Assembly (NCBI GenBank): GCA_946478755.1
Contig: CAMLDJ010000102.1
Coordinates: forward strand, 1-17,340
Length of the DNA: 17,340 nt
Reading direction: 5' to 3'
Origin: an uncultured Pedobacter sp.
Lineage (GTDB): Bacteria; Bacteroidota; Bacteroidia; Sphingobacteriales; Sphingobacteriaceae
The notes beneath the pieces were generated by a model. The model ran no database searches and was not told the DNA's origin. It saw only the letters and a list, made by a program, of their open reading frames with translations. The translations under genes and the position numbers were made by a program. The first letter of the stretch is position 1. Every line of letters begins with the position of its first letter. Positions 6,511 to 14,831 of the stretch are shown piece by piece.

Positions 6511-7661
6511 TATTTTTCATGGGCAATGGCCAACATGGCGACAATTTTGTCGATCACTTTTTCAACATCCTTTCGCGCATTTCCATAGTAAACATTTTTA
6601 AAGCTTTTTTCTGATATGTTATCTTTTTCTATAGTACTATAATGTTTCGTAACATATTGATGTAATGTCTTGGGGCTTTGGCTTGTGATGATACCGGCCT
6701 CAACTTGTAGATTTATGAATACAGCGAGCTGCCTTACGGTAAAGTTTACTTTAAAATTGCTGTCCAAAATACAACCAGAACTCAAGTCTTCGGCTATAGT
6801 GTCAATTGATTTGAGGTAGCTGATCTCACCTTCCAGATACCTTAGCAGCGATTCATCAATATCGGGCAAATTTCTATTATATGGTTTACTTATCATTTTA
6901 AAGACCTGCCCAATTAACTTCTTAAAGAAATGGATTAATCTATATTGCTCGCTAATGTTTTCGCACTGTTGAAGTTCATGGTTAAAATGACTGCAGCAAG
7001 AATGATAAAAAGATGGATGATTGAAATTTAAGGAGGTAAGCAGTAGGATAATCTCAGGCATTTGTAAAGGGGCTGCAAATTTCTTTAGCTCTATTTTAAG
7101 TGATTCGAAAAAATCATGCAGATATCCGGCCTGTTCAAAAGTGAAACGGCTTATACCGCTATTTAGGTATTCAAAGATGTGCGTAAAAACCGCGTTGGTT
7201 TCATTATCGGTCTGCAGTTCTTCAAGGTTTTTTAGAATCTGGCTGGAATTTTCTGCAATATTTAATAGGAGTTGTTTCTGGGTAATTATAGAAACAGGGC
7301 TATGATGGTCGAAATAATATGGCAAATACTGCTGAAGGTCCAAAACCATCTGGTTGAGTAAATTTACTACGCTATTAATTTCTTCAGTTTTGTTTTTCTG
7401 ATCTGCATTGGGGATCTCCCGGTCCACCATAGCTTCTAATTCATCTATTAATTGAATCAATCCCCTTTGATGTTGTGTTAAATAAGTCCTTGATCTATCA
7501 TCTGGCTCTATTTGTGTGATATTATGCTGAATGGAGCTGAATATCCGTTTACTTTCCTTTAAGATTTCATCTTGCAGTTCCTTATGTGGCCATTTATATG
7601 CTGTTCCTGTAGTAAGGGCATCTAAAATTATTTCCCTGAAACTTATAAGTTCATACATCAT
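6507..7661 (-). CDS. RteC-family regulatory protein, long form
   Basis: The C-terminal half, from about LLTSLNFNHPSFYHSCCSHF onward, carries the hallmarks of the RteC family: LxxCENxxEQYRLIHFFKKLIGQV, the segment PDIDESLLRYLEGEISYLKS, and the winged-helix region FKVNFTVRQLAVFINLQVEAGIIT, ending YSTIEKDNISEKSF and VIDKIVAMLAIAHEKY. RteC of the Bacteroides element CTnDOT is a DNA-binding activator of excision genes and is about 217 aa. This protein is 384 aa, with an extra helical N-terminal region of roughly 200 residues of unknown role. I chose ATG 7661, the first of two adjacent ATGs; an in-frame TTG at 7676 would add five residues. No relaxase, integrase or tra gene is in the window, so it looks like an orphan chromosomal family member. 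Paired direct repeats 53-83 bp upstream may be its binding site. Confidence 0.85.
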   Translation of the reverse strand: MMYELISFREIILDALTTGTAYKWPHKELQDEILKESKRIFSSIQHNITQIEPDDRSRTYLTQHQRGLIQLIDELEAMVDREIPNADQKNKTEEINSVVNLLNQMVLDLQQYLPYYFDHHSPVSIITQKQLLLNIAENSSQILKNLEELQTDNETNAVFTHIFEYLNSGISRFTFEQAGYLHDFFESLKIELKKFAAPLQMPEIILLLTSLNFNHPSFYHSCCSHFNHELQQCENISEQYRLIHFFKKLIGQVFKMISKPYNRNLPDIDESLLRYLEGEISYLKSIDTIAEDLSSGCILDSNFKVNFTVRQLAVFINLQVEAGIITSQSPKTLHQYVTKHYSTIEKDNISEKSFKNVYYGNARKDVEKVIDKIVAMLAIAHEKY

Positions 7662-7713
7662 TTGCTTAGTAGCCAATTGCTTAATTCTAAGCTTTTACTT
7701 TCATATTTTTGTA

Positions 7714-7744
7714 TTAGCGTGGTAAAACGAACCGTTAGCGTGGT
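7714..7744. repeat. Two direct TTAGCGTGGT repeats with 21-bp period
   Basis: TTAGCGTGGT occurs at 7714-7723 and again at 7735-7744. The period of 21 bp is two helical turns, so both copies face the same side of the DNA. They lie upstream of the RteC-family start, as expected for a site bound by a regulator, possibly RteC itself. Confidence 0.5.
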
Positions 7745-7828
7745 GATACTTAATTTTAACGCTTTTTTTGTTAGTAGTGCTTCAGTTTTAAGAATTGATA
7801 TGAAATAATCTCAAAACAATGACCTAAT

Positions 7829-7858
7829 CCGATTTTTTTTGTTAAAAACCGACTTTTT
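7829..7858. repeat. Repeated CCGA-T-tract motif
   Basis: CCGATTTTTTTT (7829-7840) and CCGACTTTTT (7849-7858, preceded by AAAAA from 7844) repeat with a 20-bp period. A third copy, AAAAAACCGATTTTT, lies at 8068-8082 inside the promoter of the AraC-family gene. The shared motif AAAAACCGAYTTTTT looks like a protein-binding site. Confidence 0.45.
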
Positions 7859-7951
7859 GTGTTTTCTTACATCTGTAGTCAGGGTTATTGATTTCTATTC
7901 TATCGGATCTTTTGGTAGCCTTTTTTCGTTTTAAAAAAGTATCGTTATAGA

Positions 7952-7973
7952 AAAAAGGACTTAAGTTCTTTTT
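7952..7973. other. Near-perfect 22-bp palindrome
   Basis: AAAAAGGACTT (7952-7962) is followed at once by AAGTTCTTTTT (7963-7973), complementary except for one G-T pair. It lies about 175 bp before the AraC-family gene. It could be an operator or a weak terminator hairpin ending in T5. The rest of the gap 7677-8147 is AT-rich and shows no gene. Confidence 0.35.
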
Positions 7974-8062
7974 GAGGGTGCTTGATTGCAATTATTTTAA
8001 GTGCTTTCCTTAAACTGGTTCCCTCAGTTTTATCCTCTTTCATATTTAATTGAAAAGGGGTA

Positions 8063-8092
8063 TTTGTAAAAAACCGATTTTTATTATATTTG
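8063..8092 (+). promoter_or_regulatory. Bacteroidetes-type promoter of the AraC-family gene
   Basis: A -33 TTTG (8063-8066) and an exact -7 TATATTTG (8085-8092, consensus TAnnTTTG) are separated by 18 bp, close to the Bacteroidetes spacing. Transcription would begin around 8098, leaving a leader of about 50 bases before ATG 8148. The spacer is largely filled by AAAAAACCGATTTTT, a copy of the upstream repeat, which suggests control at the promoter. Confidence 0.6.
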
Positions 8093-8147
8093 AAATCTTA
8101 CGCATACGTTTAAAGATATTAAGGTAGTTTGCATATTTGTAGTTGAG

Positions 8148-9035
8148 ATGATCAAAAGAAACTTACGGCATAGTTTTTCACTTCTTAATGTTGACTATGT
8201 GCGACTTAACGCCAAATGGAATTATAGAAATGTGATCAGCCCGTACTACCGTATTTACTATATAGATGAGGGAGAGGGTGAAATATCAGATGCTGAAAGC
8301 TTGCTAAAGCTAGAGCCTGGCTATTTATATATTGTTCCCAGTTTCACGCTATGTAATTTAAATTGTAAGAATTCTCTGGGCCAGTATTTTGTCCAGTTTT
8401 TTGAGGATTCTACAGATGGAAGTTCACTTTTTGCCAATAACAGAAATGTATTGAAAACAAAGGCCACTGAAATAGACCTTAATCTTTTTGGCAGGTTGCT
8501 CCAGATTAATCCTGGAAGAGGAATAAACCGGTCAGATAATCCTAAAATCTACGAGAAAGATATTTATTATAAAGAATATCAGGAGCTTAACAACCAGCAG
8601 AACACTTCGGCGTATCTGGAAACCCAGGGAATCCTGATGCTGTTAACCGCCAGGTTCCTAAATCCCCAGCTTTTTAAAAGTCCGGAACACAAGGTTATAC
8701 CGATAAAAATTGCAGAAACTTTAAATTATATCCTTATCAATTTACACGCAGACCTTTCTGTATATCAGCTTGCTTCTCGTGTAAATCAAAATCCCGATTA
8801 TTTTTCAAGACAGTTTAAACAGTATACGGGAACCAGACCTTTGAATTATATAAACGAAAAACGCGTTGAACGGGCACAGTACCTAATGGCGACAAGCAGA
8901 ATGTCATATTCAGAGATTTGCGCCCAAACCGGATTTGATAATCTTTCCTACTTTTCTAAAACCTTCAAAAAGTTAACCGGCATGGCACCCAGCATATATA
9001 AGAAACAGATATATCAGGTCGGTTTTAACCATTAA
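8148..9035 (+). CDS. AraC-family transcriptional regulator
   Basis: This is a 295-aa regulator. Residues about 10-170 form the sensor half: a cupin-like start (YRIYYIDEGEGEISDAESLLKLEPGYLYIVPSFT) typical of AraC proteins that sense a small ligand. Residues about 188-290 hold the two helix-turn-helix motifs. The first is LSVYQLASRVNQNPDYFSRQFKQYTG; the second is MSYSEICAQTGFDNLSYFSKTFKKLTGMAPSIYK, with the conserved GF..-SYF..-FK...G..P signature. It is preceded by a strong promoter match, and transcribed in the same direction as the SusCD pair that begins 800 bp downstream, which makes it a candidate regulator of that pair. The gap and the lack of a shared operator leave this open. The effector is unknown. 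Confidence 0.92.
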   Translation: MIKRNLRHSFSLLNVDYVRLNAKWNYRNVISPYYRIYYIDEGEGEISDAESLLKLEPGYLYIVPSFTLCNLNCKNSLGQYFVQFFEDSTDGSSLFANNRNVLKTKATEIDLNLFGRLLQINPGRGINRSDNPKIYEKDIYYKEYQELNNQQNTSAYLETQGILMLLTARFLNPQLFKSPEHKVIPIKIAETLNYILINLHADLSVYQLASRVNQNPDYFSRQFKQYTGTRPLNYINEKRVERAQYLMATSRMSYSEICAQTGFDNLSYFSKTFKKLTGMAPSIYKKQIYQVGFNH

Positions 9036-9267
9036 ACTAAATATTTTTACGGATGTTAATATTGCCAATTGTTTTAAAAACCATTTGGCCATCAAGTAAC
9101 TGAATGATATAACCGATCTGGTTATGGCTTAACCCTTAGCACAGGAGCGGCGAGAAAACAAATTACTGAGCCTTCGTGACTGATTAGCAAAAGAAAGATT
9201 GTGATTGCCTTAATTATCTTCACCTGTTATTATTGCGAGCAAACGAACGGGCAGTTTAAATTAATTT

Positions 9268-9538
9268 ATGAAGACTGTAAACTCAACGCCTTTATGGGTT
9301 TTTATAAAGGCTTTTGTAGGTTTCATTACCATCGCCGGATTAATCGTTTACAGCCAAAAAAATGATGGCTATAATGATAATCCTACCTTATCTTATAGGG
9401 GAAGATCTGATTATCACTTGTACCATTCTGGATGGGATAATGCCTGCTTTCGATTTGTTCATTTGCAGTGGTATCAGCATCTTCTTTTTCTTTAACAGAT
9501 ATGTTTTTCTTTCTATATGTCTGTTTATATGCGTCTAG
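9268..9538 (+). pseudogene. Possible small membrane protein split by a frameshift
   Basis: From ATG 9268 one frame reads MKTVNSTPLWVFIKAFVGF then ITIAGLIVYSQKN and soon turns into non-hydrophobic sequence ending at 9495. At the A7 run (9356-9362) the next frame is open from ATG 9362 to a TAG at 9536-9538. It reads MMAIMIILPYLIGEDLIITC and then further hydrophobic residues (FDLFICSGISIFFFFNRYVF). Joining the two gives a coherent protein of about 90 residues with three hydrophobic segments. It may be a decayed gene, a sequencing or phase-variation slip, or chance. I recognise no family. The rest of 9036-9833 shows no gene; a short in-frame stretch from GTG 9201 to 9361 is also probably not coding. 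Confidence 0.25.
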
Positions 9539-9750
9539 ACTTTGTTTGTCCATGTTGACTTAATACAAAATACACCATATTTATACCCAATTTGCCACTT
9601 TCCGGCAAGACAAAGGCAACAATAGGTTAACATTTATATACCTATTTTTTATCAAATGTGCCCTTTAGTAAACCAGCTTATGACGTATTTTAGAAACGCT
9701 GACCATATAGACCGTCTTCCACTTTTATAATCATTCCAGCAGCTGTGTGT

Positions 9751-9785
9751 TCGGACTTATAGATTGCTGTCCGGGTTCAGTCCGA
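9751..9785. promoter_or_regulatory. Inverted repeat upstream of the second SusC gene
   Basis: TCGGACT (9751-9757) and AGTCCGA (9779-9785) are perfect complements separated by 21 bp, ending 48 bp before the SusC start. It may be an operator or a leader hairpin. I find no exact TAnnTTTG box between 9496 and 9833, so the promoter of this pair is not located. Confidence 0.35.
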
Positions 9786-9833
9786 CATTGATAATACTTA
9801 GAAATAACCAATTATAATACAAAAAAAACAATT

Positions 9834-12800
9834 ATGAGCATGAAAATTACGCATTTAACAAGGCTGCTAGGACCAGCCAGATTATGGCTCTTGCTGCTGT
9901 TGCTTGTACCGATGAGTACATTGCCTGTTATGGCACAAACGGTCACCATTAAGGGAGTTGTAACATCAGCCGATGATAACAGTCCGCTTCCCGGAGTTAC
10001 TGTAATGGAAAAAGGAAAGCAGAATGGTATGGTTACTGGCACCGATGGTTCTTATTCAGTTAATGTACCACAGGGTGCTACACTCGTATTTTCTTCTATA
10101 GGATTCACAAAGCAGGAAGTTAAATTAAACGGAAAAACAGTATTGAACATAAAGCTGCAGAGTGATGTAAGTGCCCTTAATGATGTAGTGGTAATAGGTT
10201 ATGGAACCGCCCGAAAAAAGGATCTGGTAGGTTCGGTAAATGTTGTGGCCGCGAAGGATGCAGGCGCTAACACCAATACCAGCGCCGCACAGCTCCTTAT
10301 AGGTAAAGCCCCGGGTGTACAGGTATTAAATTCAAATGGTACCCCGGGTTCAAATGCCCAGATCATTGTACGCGGTACCGGTTCATTTACCAATGTGGAG
10401 CCATTATATGTGGTTGACGGTATACAGAGCGATGCCAATCTTTTTAACACCATCAACCCACAGGACATTGATAATATTACCATTTTAAAAGACGCAGCCT
10501 CAACCGCCATTTATGGTGTTGCTGCTGCTAATGGTGTGGTTATCGTTACCACTAAAAAGGCTAAAAGCGGTATCCCGCAGATATTATTTGATTCGCAGGT
10601 TGGTACTTCATCAGTGCGCAAACAACTCGACCTGCTTAATGCAAACGACTATGTCAATCTTATAAAAGATATAGCCGCTACCAATAACCTAACGCCTCCG
10701 GCCAAACTAAATACTCCTTTTGTGGGTGTTGACCGTACCGATTGGCAAAAAGAAATATTTAAAACAGCTTTATCTACCCAAAACAATGCAAGCATAAGCG
10801 GTGGCAGCGAAAAGGTTACCTATAATCTTTCACTAGGTTATTTAACCCAGCAGGCTACTGTTAAAGACTATCGTTTAAGAAGATTAAACAGCCGTTTTTC
10901 GCTAGATGAGAAACTAGGGCGTTTCCATTTCGGCCAAAGCCTTAATATCCGTTACACCAATACTAACGGGCAGACAGCAAGCATATTAAATGCTATCAGC
11001 TATGCACCTTATCAGCCAATATACGATCCCGCTATTTTGGGTGGCTACTCTATCCTTACCAATGTTGATGACAACAGTAACGCCGTAAATCCACTACAGA
11101 GCTTAGGCGTTCAAACCTTATCAAGCAACGATCTGGTATTGTATCCGCAGGTTTTTGGCGAAGTAAGTATTATTAAAGGTTTAACTTTTAGGTCGCAGCT
11201 GGCGGGTGTATATGGCACTTCGACAAACGACTCATACCAGATACCTTATATTACATCCAACAACCTGGGTTTCAGTCGGCAGGCAGGACGTGCATTTAAC
11301 AGTTATTCCAATTATACTTTTGAAAACTACCTGTCGTACAACCGTATTTTTGGCAAACACAGTATATCGGCAACTGCAGGTACCAGTTATATTGATGCCG
11401 GATCGAGCAAATACCTGAGCGTATTGGGTACTGGAATGTTAAATGATAATGTAACCGACATAGGTGTAGCGCCAACCATTACCAGTCAGGCCAACACATC
11501 AGGCTATTATACACAGTTTGGCCGGGCTATCTCTTATTATGGCCGCTTGGTATATACCTTTAACGATCGGTATATCTTATCCGGAAGTATCCGCCGTGAT
11601 GGATCCTCAAACTTTGGACCTCAAAGCCGTTATGGTAACTTTCCAGGAGTTGGCTTTGCATGGCGCATCAGCGAAGAAGAATTTGTAAAATCGGCACTTC
11701 CGTTTATCAGCGATGCTAAATTACGTGTAGGCTGGGGCCGTACAGGTAATAACAAGTTTGGTTTAACCACAACGCAGGTATTTACTTTTGGCGGTTCACC
11801 GACTGGCAACCTGGTTTATTCACTGGGGGAGAACAAAAGTTTTGTAAATGGAACAACGGTAACTTCTATTGCAAACCCACTGTTGAGATGGGAACAGACA
11901 GACCAGACTGATATCGGGCTTGATCTTGGCTTTCTGAAAAACAAACTTACGCTTACCCTTGATTACTATAACCGAAAAAGCAGTGGGTTGCTAGTGGGAA
12001 TTCCGGTACCTACCAGCGTAGGCATTGGCGGATTAAGCGGATTTAGCAGTACCTTAATTACTAATGCTGCAGATGCTCAAAATAAAGGTTTCGAATTTCA
12101 GTTGGCCTATGCTGATAAAACCAGTGACCTTAACTACAATGTAAGTGTAAATGGAGGTTATAACCAAAATAAAACATTATCACTGGGTGCACAATCGTCA
12201 ACCCCTATAATTGGAGGATACTTTAATAATTTAAATGGCCTTACATTAACACAACCAGGGTCGCCTATTGGTGCTTTTTATGGTTATTCTGTTGATCATG
12301 TAGCAAGTACACAAGCAGAAATTGATGCATTAAATGCCGCTGCCAGACAAAGAACCGGAAATCCAGCCAGTTTATACCAGGATGGATTATTGCCAGGAGA
12401 TTTTATATTTAAAGATCTTAATAACGATGGTGTTGTGGATAGTAAGGACCAGAAGGTTCTGGGCAGTCCAATTCCGAAGTTTACGTACGGTTTTAATGCC
12501 GGGGCATCTTATAAAAACTTCGACCTCAATATCGTTATCTCAGGTGTTCAGGGCGTTCAATTGGCCAATTCACTTAAATTTTACACCGAAAATGCCTCAA
12601 CCGGACATAATGCTTCTACCGCCATTTTAAACCGTTGGAGAAATCCGGGGGATATTGCCGCTTTGCCAAGGGCAGGCCAAAATGTTACGGCAACAGGGAA
12701 TTTGAGGCCTTCTGATTTTTTTGTTGAGAATGGATCATACCTGCGGGTACGTAACGTAACCTTAGGTTACACTTTTACAAAAACGGCATTAAATTCTTTC

Positions 12801-13013
12801 TCGGGTAATGTATTAAGCAGGTTACGGGTTTATGTAGCCGCTCAAAACTTATTTACCATAACAAAATATACTGGATATGATCCCGAAATAAGCACCCAAA
12901 CCAATGGCGGTGTTAATGGCGGGGCCAGCGATTATATATTTAACCGGGGCATTGATGATGGGCAGATACCACAGCCACGTACATTTTTGGCGGGTATACA
13001 AGTTGGATTTTAA
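9834..13013 (+). CDS. SusC/RagA-type TonB-linked outer-membrane receptor
   Basis: This is a complete 1059-aa SusC barrel. Residues 1-35 are a signal peptide (core LWLLLLLLVPMSTLP, cleavage near MAQ). Residues about 38-110 are the carboxypeptidase-D regulatory-like domain (IKGVVTSADDNSPLPGVTVM, then TDGSYSVNVPQGATLVFSSIGF). A TonB-box region LNDVVVIGYG precedes the plug (about 125-243), which has QIIVRGTGS, PLYVVDGIQ and ITILKDAASTAIYGVAAANG. The barrel follows and contains an acidic FKDLNNDGVVDSKD loop near residue 860, a common SusC insertion with a calcium-loop look. The protein ends AGIQVGF. No STN domain is present, so signalling to an anti-sigma factor is not expected. The stop codon overlaps the first ATG of the SusD gene. 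The downstream kinase start and the upstream AraC gene make sugar uptake plausible, but the substrate cannot be read from the sequence. Confidence 0.96.
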   Translation: MSMKITHLTRLLGPARLWLLLLLLVPMSTLPVMAQTVTIKGVVTSADDNSPLPGVTVMEKGKQNGMVTGTDGSYSVNVPQGATLVFSSIGFTKQEVKLNGKTVLNIKLQSDVSALNDVVVIGYGTARKKDLVGSVNVVAAKDAGANTNTSAAQLLIGKAPGVQVLNSNGTPGSNAQIIVRGTGSFTNVEPLYVVDGIQSDANLFNTINPQDIDNITILKDAASTAIYGVAAANGVVIVTTKKAKSGIPQILFDSQVGTSSVRKQLDLLNANDYVNLIKDIAATNNLTPPAKLNTPFVGVDRTDWQKEIFKTALSTQNNASISGGSEKVTYNLSLGYLTQQATVKDYRLRRLNSRFSLDEKLGRFHFGQSLNIRYTNTNGQTASILNAISYAPYQPIYDPAILGGYSILTNVDDNSNAVNPLQSLGVQTLSSNDLVLYPQVFGEVSIIKGLTFRSQLAGVYGTSTNDSYQIPYITSNNLGFSRQAGRAFNSYSNYTFENYLSYNRIFGKHSISATAGTSYIDAGSSKYLSVLGTGMLNDNVTDIGVAPTITSQANTSGYYTQFGRAISYYGRLVYTFNDRYILSGSIRRDGSSNFGPQSRYGNFPGVGFAWRISEEEFVKSALPFISDAKLRVGWGRTGNNKFGLTTTQVFTFGGSPTGNLVYSLGENKSFVNGTTVTSIANPLLRWEQTDQTDIGLDLGFLKNKLTLTLDYYNRKSSGLLVGIPVPTSVGIGGLSGFSSTLITNAADAQNKGFEFQLAYADKTSDLNYNVSVNGGYNQNKTLSLGAQSSTPIIGGYFNNLNGLTLTQPGSPIGAFYGYSVDHVASTQAEIDALNAAARQRTGNPASLYQDGLLPGDFIFKDLNNDGVVDSKDQKVLGSPIPKFTYGFNAGASYKNFDLNIVISGVQGVQLANSLKFYTENASTGHNASTAILNRWRNPGDIAALPRAGQNVTATGNLRPSDFFVENGSYLRVRNVTLGYTFTKTALNSFSGNVLSRLRVYVAAQNLFTITKYTGYDPEISTQTNGGVNGGASDYIFNRGIDDGQIPQPRTFLAGIQVGF

Positions 13014-14635
13014 TGATGAAAAATATTAAAGATATAATGATGAAAAAATATATAAAATATCTGATTGTTGTAGTTTTAATGATTGCAACCGGGGGATGTA
13101 AGAAGGATTTGGATTTACAGAATAAAAGTGCATATACCTATGACACTTATTTTACAAGCGATGCAGCAATAAACCAAGCCGTGATAGCCAGCTACGCTAC
13201 TTTATTGCATTCTGGTTTGTGGGCGCGGGAATGGTATTATATTTTTGACCTGTTGGGTTACGATGCCAAAAATGCCCAGCCACTTCAGGGGGATCTTTTG
13301 GCGCTGGCACAATATAATTTTGCGCCGAACCAACCGCAGTTAGAAGCCATGTGGTCTTCGTTATACCGAATGGTAATGCGTTCGAACGTTGTGATTAACC
13401 GTGCCCAGGCATGGGCTCCTGCCAATGCAACCGAACAGACCAATCAAAAGCAATATATTGCCGAGGCTAAATTTTTGAGGGCTTATGCTTATTTCAATCT
13501 AGTTAACCTGTACGGACGTGTACCCTTGCGTAAAGAATATATCCCGCTGCCAACAGCAGAAGAAATTAACCTGCCCCGTGCTGCTGTAGCAGATGTATGG
13601 GCCTTTATTGAACAGGATTTAAAAGAAGCACAAGTTGACCTTCCTATTTCACATGCTACAGCCAGTTTAGGGCGTGCTACCCGCGGTGCTGCGGTTGCAT
13701 TGCTTGGTAAGTCATACCTGTACGAAAAAAAATGGGGCGATGCTGTTACTGAATTAAGCAAACTGACCCAGGCACCATACACCTATGCGCTGGCACCTGA
13801 ATATAATAACCTATTTGATGATCCAAATCAGAATAATACGACCCTTAACACGGAAACCATTTTTCAGGTAATGAACCAGGCCTGGACCGATTGGGGTATC
13901 GGTAACCAGTATGCCCCGTTTGGCGGTCAGGAAACATGGGGTGGGAAAGCAAGCCACTCTGCCCGCGCACAGGAATATGGCTTTAACGATTGGAATAATG
14001 TGTTTATTACCACTACGGCGGTTAAAGCTTTTACTTACACCAACCCACAAACCAATGCCACTTACGTTGATCCGCGTGCGGCTTATACTTTTTATGGAGA
14101 TGCTGCAAGCGGGGGACAAACCCAATATTGCCAGGAATGTAAAGACGGGCCAATAGCCTTTCCCTATGCCTCTGCCGGCTACAAATATTTAAAATATGAG
14201 TATTATAATAAAGTAGCAAGCTTCGGTGGTCCGCAAAGCGGTATTAACGGGCAGGTAATCCGTTATGCAGATGTATTGCTGATGCTTGCCGAGGCTTACA
14301 TACAGCAGGGTAATACCGGGGCACAGCCATTGGCACTGATTAACCAGGTGCGCAGCAGGCCAAGCGTTAATGCACCGCTTTATATCAGTTTGGGCAGCCA
14401 GCCTCAAGCCATGGCCATTCTGATGCGCGAAAGACAATTGGAACTGACCGGCGAACAGTCCCGTTATTTTGATCTGATACGCTGGGGCATAGCTAAGCAG
14501 ACCATTAATTCGCAAAGGCAGATAGAAGATGGTACCCAACCTTTTCAGGATAAAAATGTTTTATTGCCTATCCCGCTATCAGAAAAGAATGCAAACCCCA
14601 ATGTTGGTAAGGATATCGGTAGTGATTGGAATTAA
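13013..14635 (+). CDS. SusD/RagB-type outer-membrane nutrient-binding lipoprotein
   Basis: This is the lipoprotein partner of the SusC just upstream, 540 aa from the ATG that overlaps the SusC stop (TAATG). Other starts are ATG 13016, 13037 and 13040. The last two place a normal lipoprotein signal right at the N-terminus (MMKKYIKYLIVVVLMIATGGC) and may be the real ones; lipobox Cys is residue 29 from ATG 13013. SusD features include YTYDTYFTSDAAINQAVIASY, the helical FLRAYAYFNLVNLYGRVPL segment, and GRATRGAAVALLGKSYLYEKKW. The C-terminal part has VIRYADVLLMLAEAYIQQGN, ALINQVRSRP and MRERQLELTGEQSRYFDLIRWG, ending with LLPIPLSE. All are typical of the larger SusD class. The two proteins would act together as a capture-and-import complex on the cell surface. 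Confidence 0.96.
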   Translation: MMKNIKDIMMKKYIKYLIVVVLMIATGGCKKDLDLQNKSAYTYDTYFTSDAAINQAVIASYATLLHSGLWAREWYYIFDLLGYDAKNAQPLQGDLLALAQYNFAPNQPQLEAMWSSLYRMVMRSNVVINRAQAWAPANATEQTNQKQYIAEAKFLRAYAYFNLVNLYGRVPLRKEYIPLPTAEEINLPRAAVADVWAFIEQDLKEAQVDLPISHATASLGRATRGAAVALLGKSYLYEKKWGDAVTELSKLTQAPYTYALAPEYNNLFDDPNQNNTTLNTETIFQVMNQAWTDWGIGNQYAPFGGQETWGGKASHSARAQEYGFNDWNNVFITTTAVKAFTYTNPQTNATYVDPRAAYTFYGDAASGGQTQYCQECKDGPIAFPYASAGYKYLKYEYYNKVASFGGPQSGINGQVIRYADVLLMLAEAYIQQGNTGAQPLALINQVRSRPSVNAPLYISLGSQPQAMAILMRERQLELTGEQSRYFDLIRWGIAKQTINSQRQIEDGTQPFQDKNVLLPIPLSEKNANPNVGKDIGSDWN

Positions 14636-14750
14636 TAGCACAACGTAATGGCAAAAAAATCAAAATATAGTCATTGGGCTTTGTAAAGTTAAAAACAACA
14701 GCCAGCCCGCTTGAGAAACCAAATGGAGCATGCATAAAATGCTGTTATTC

Positions 14751-14768
14751 AGCTCTTGTAGAGCTTTT
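14751..14768 (+). terminator. Short hairpin with T4 tract after the SusD gene
   Basis: AGCTCT (14751-14756) pairs with AGAGCT (14760-14765) around a 3-base loop and is followed by TTT. It is a weak terminator candidate 116 bp after the SusD stop; the longer hairpin 30 bp downstream is stronger. Confidence 0.45.
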
Positions 14769-14794
14769 AACGGGTAGCTAAATTAATAAAAGAG

Positions 14795-14831
14795 AAGCCA
14801 TCTCGTAATTTGATTATGAGATGGCTTTTAT
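14795..14831 (+). terminator. 15-bp hairpin terminator of the second SusCD operon
   Basis: AAGCCATCTC (14795-14804) pairs with GAGATGGCTT (14818-14827). The inner GTAAT/ATTAT (one G-T pair) extends the stem to 15 bp with a TTG loop, and TTAT follows. It lies 160 bp after the SusD stop and before the promoter of the next regulator, so it probably ends the SusCD transcript. On the minus strand it is a similar hairpin with TTTTATTAAT after it, so it may work both ways. Confidence 0.75.

Noticed and set aside
6151..8147. A complete integrative or conjugative element around RteC
   Set aside because: No integrase, relaxase or transfer gene and no long direct repeats that would serve as attachment sites were seen in the window.
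9109..9125. ATAACC-GATCT-GGTTAT hairpin after the AraC gene as terminator
   Set aside because: The 6-bp stem is weak, AT-rich and not followed by a T tract; it lies 74 bp after the stop.
13489..14539. Minus- and plus-strand frames inside the second SusD gene
   Set aside because: Overlap a full-length SusD gene with all family motifs, so they are out-of-frame readings.
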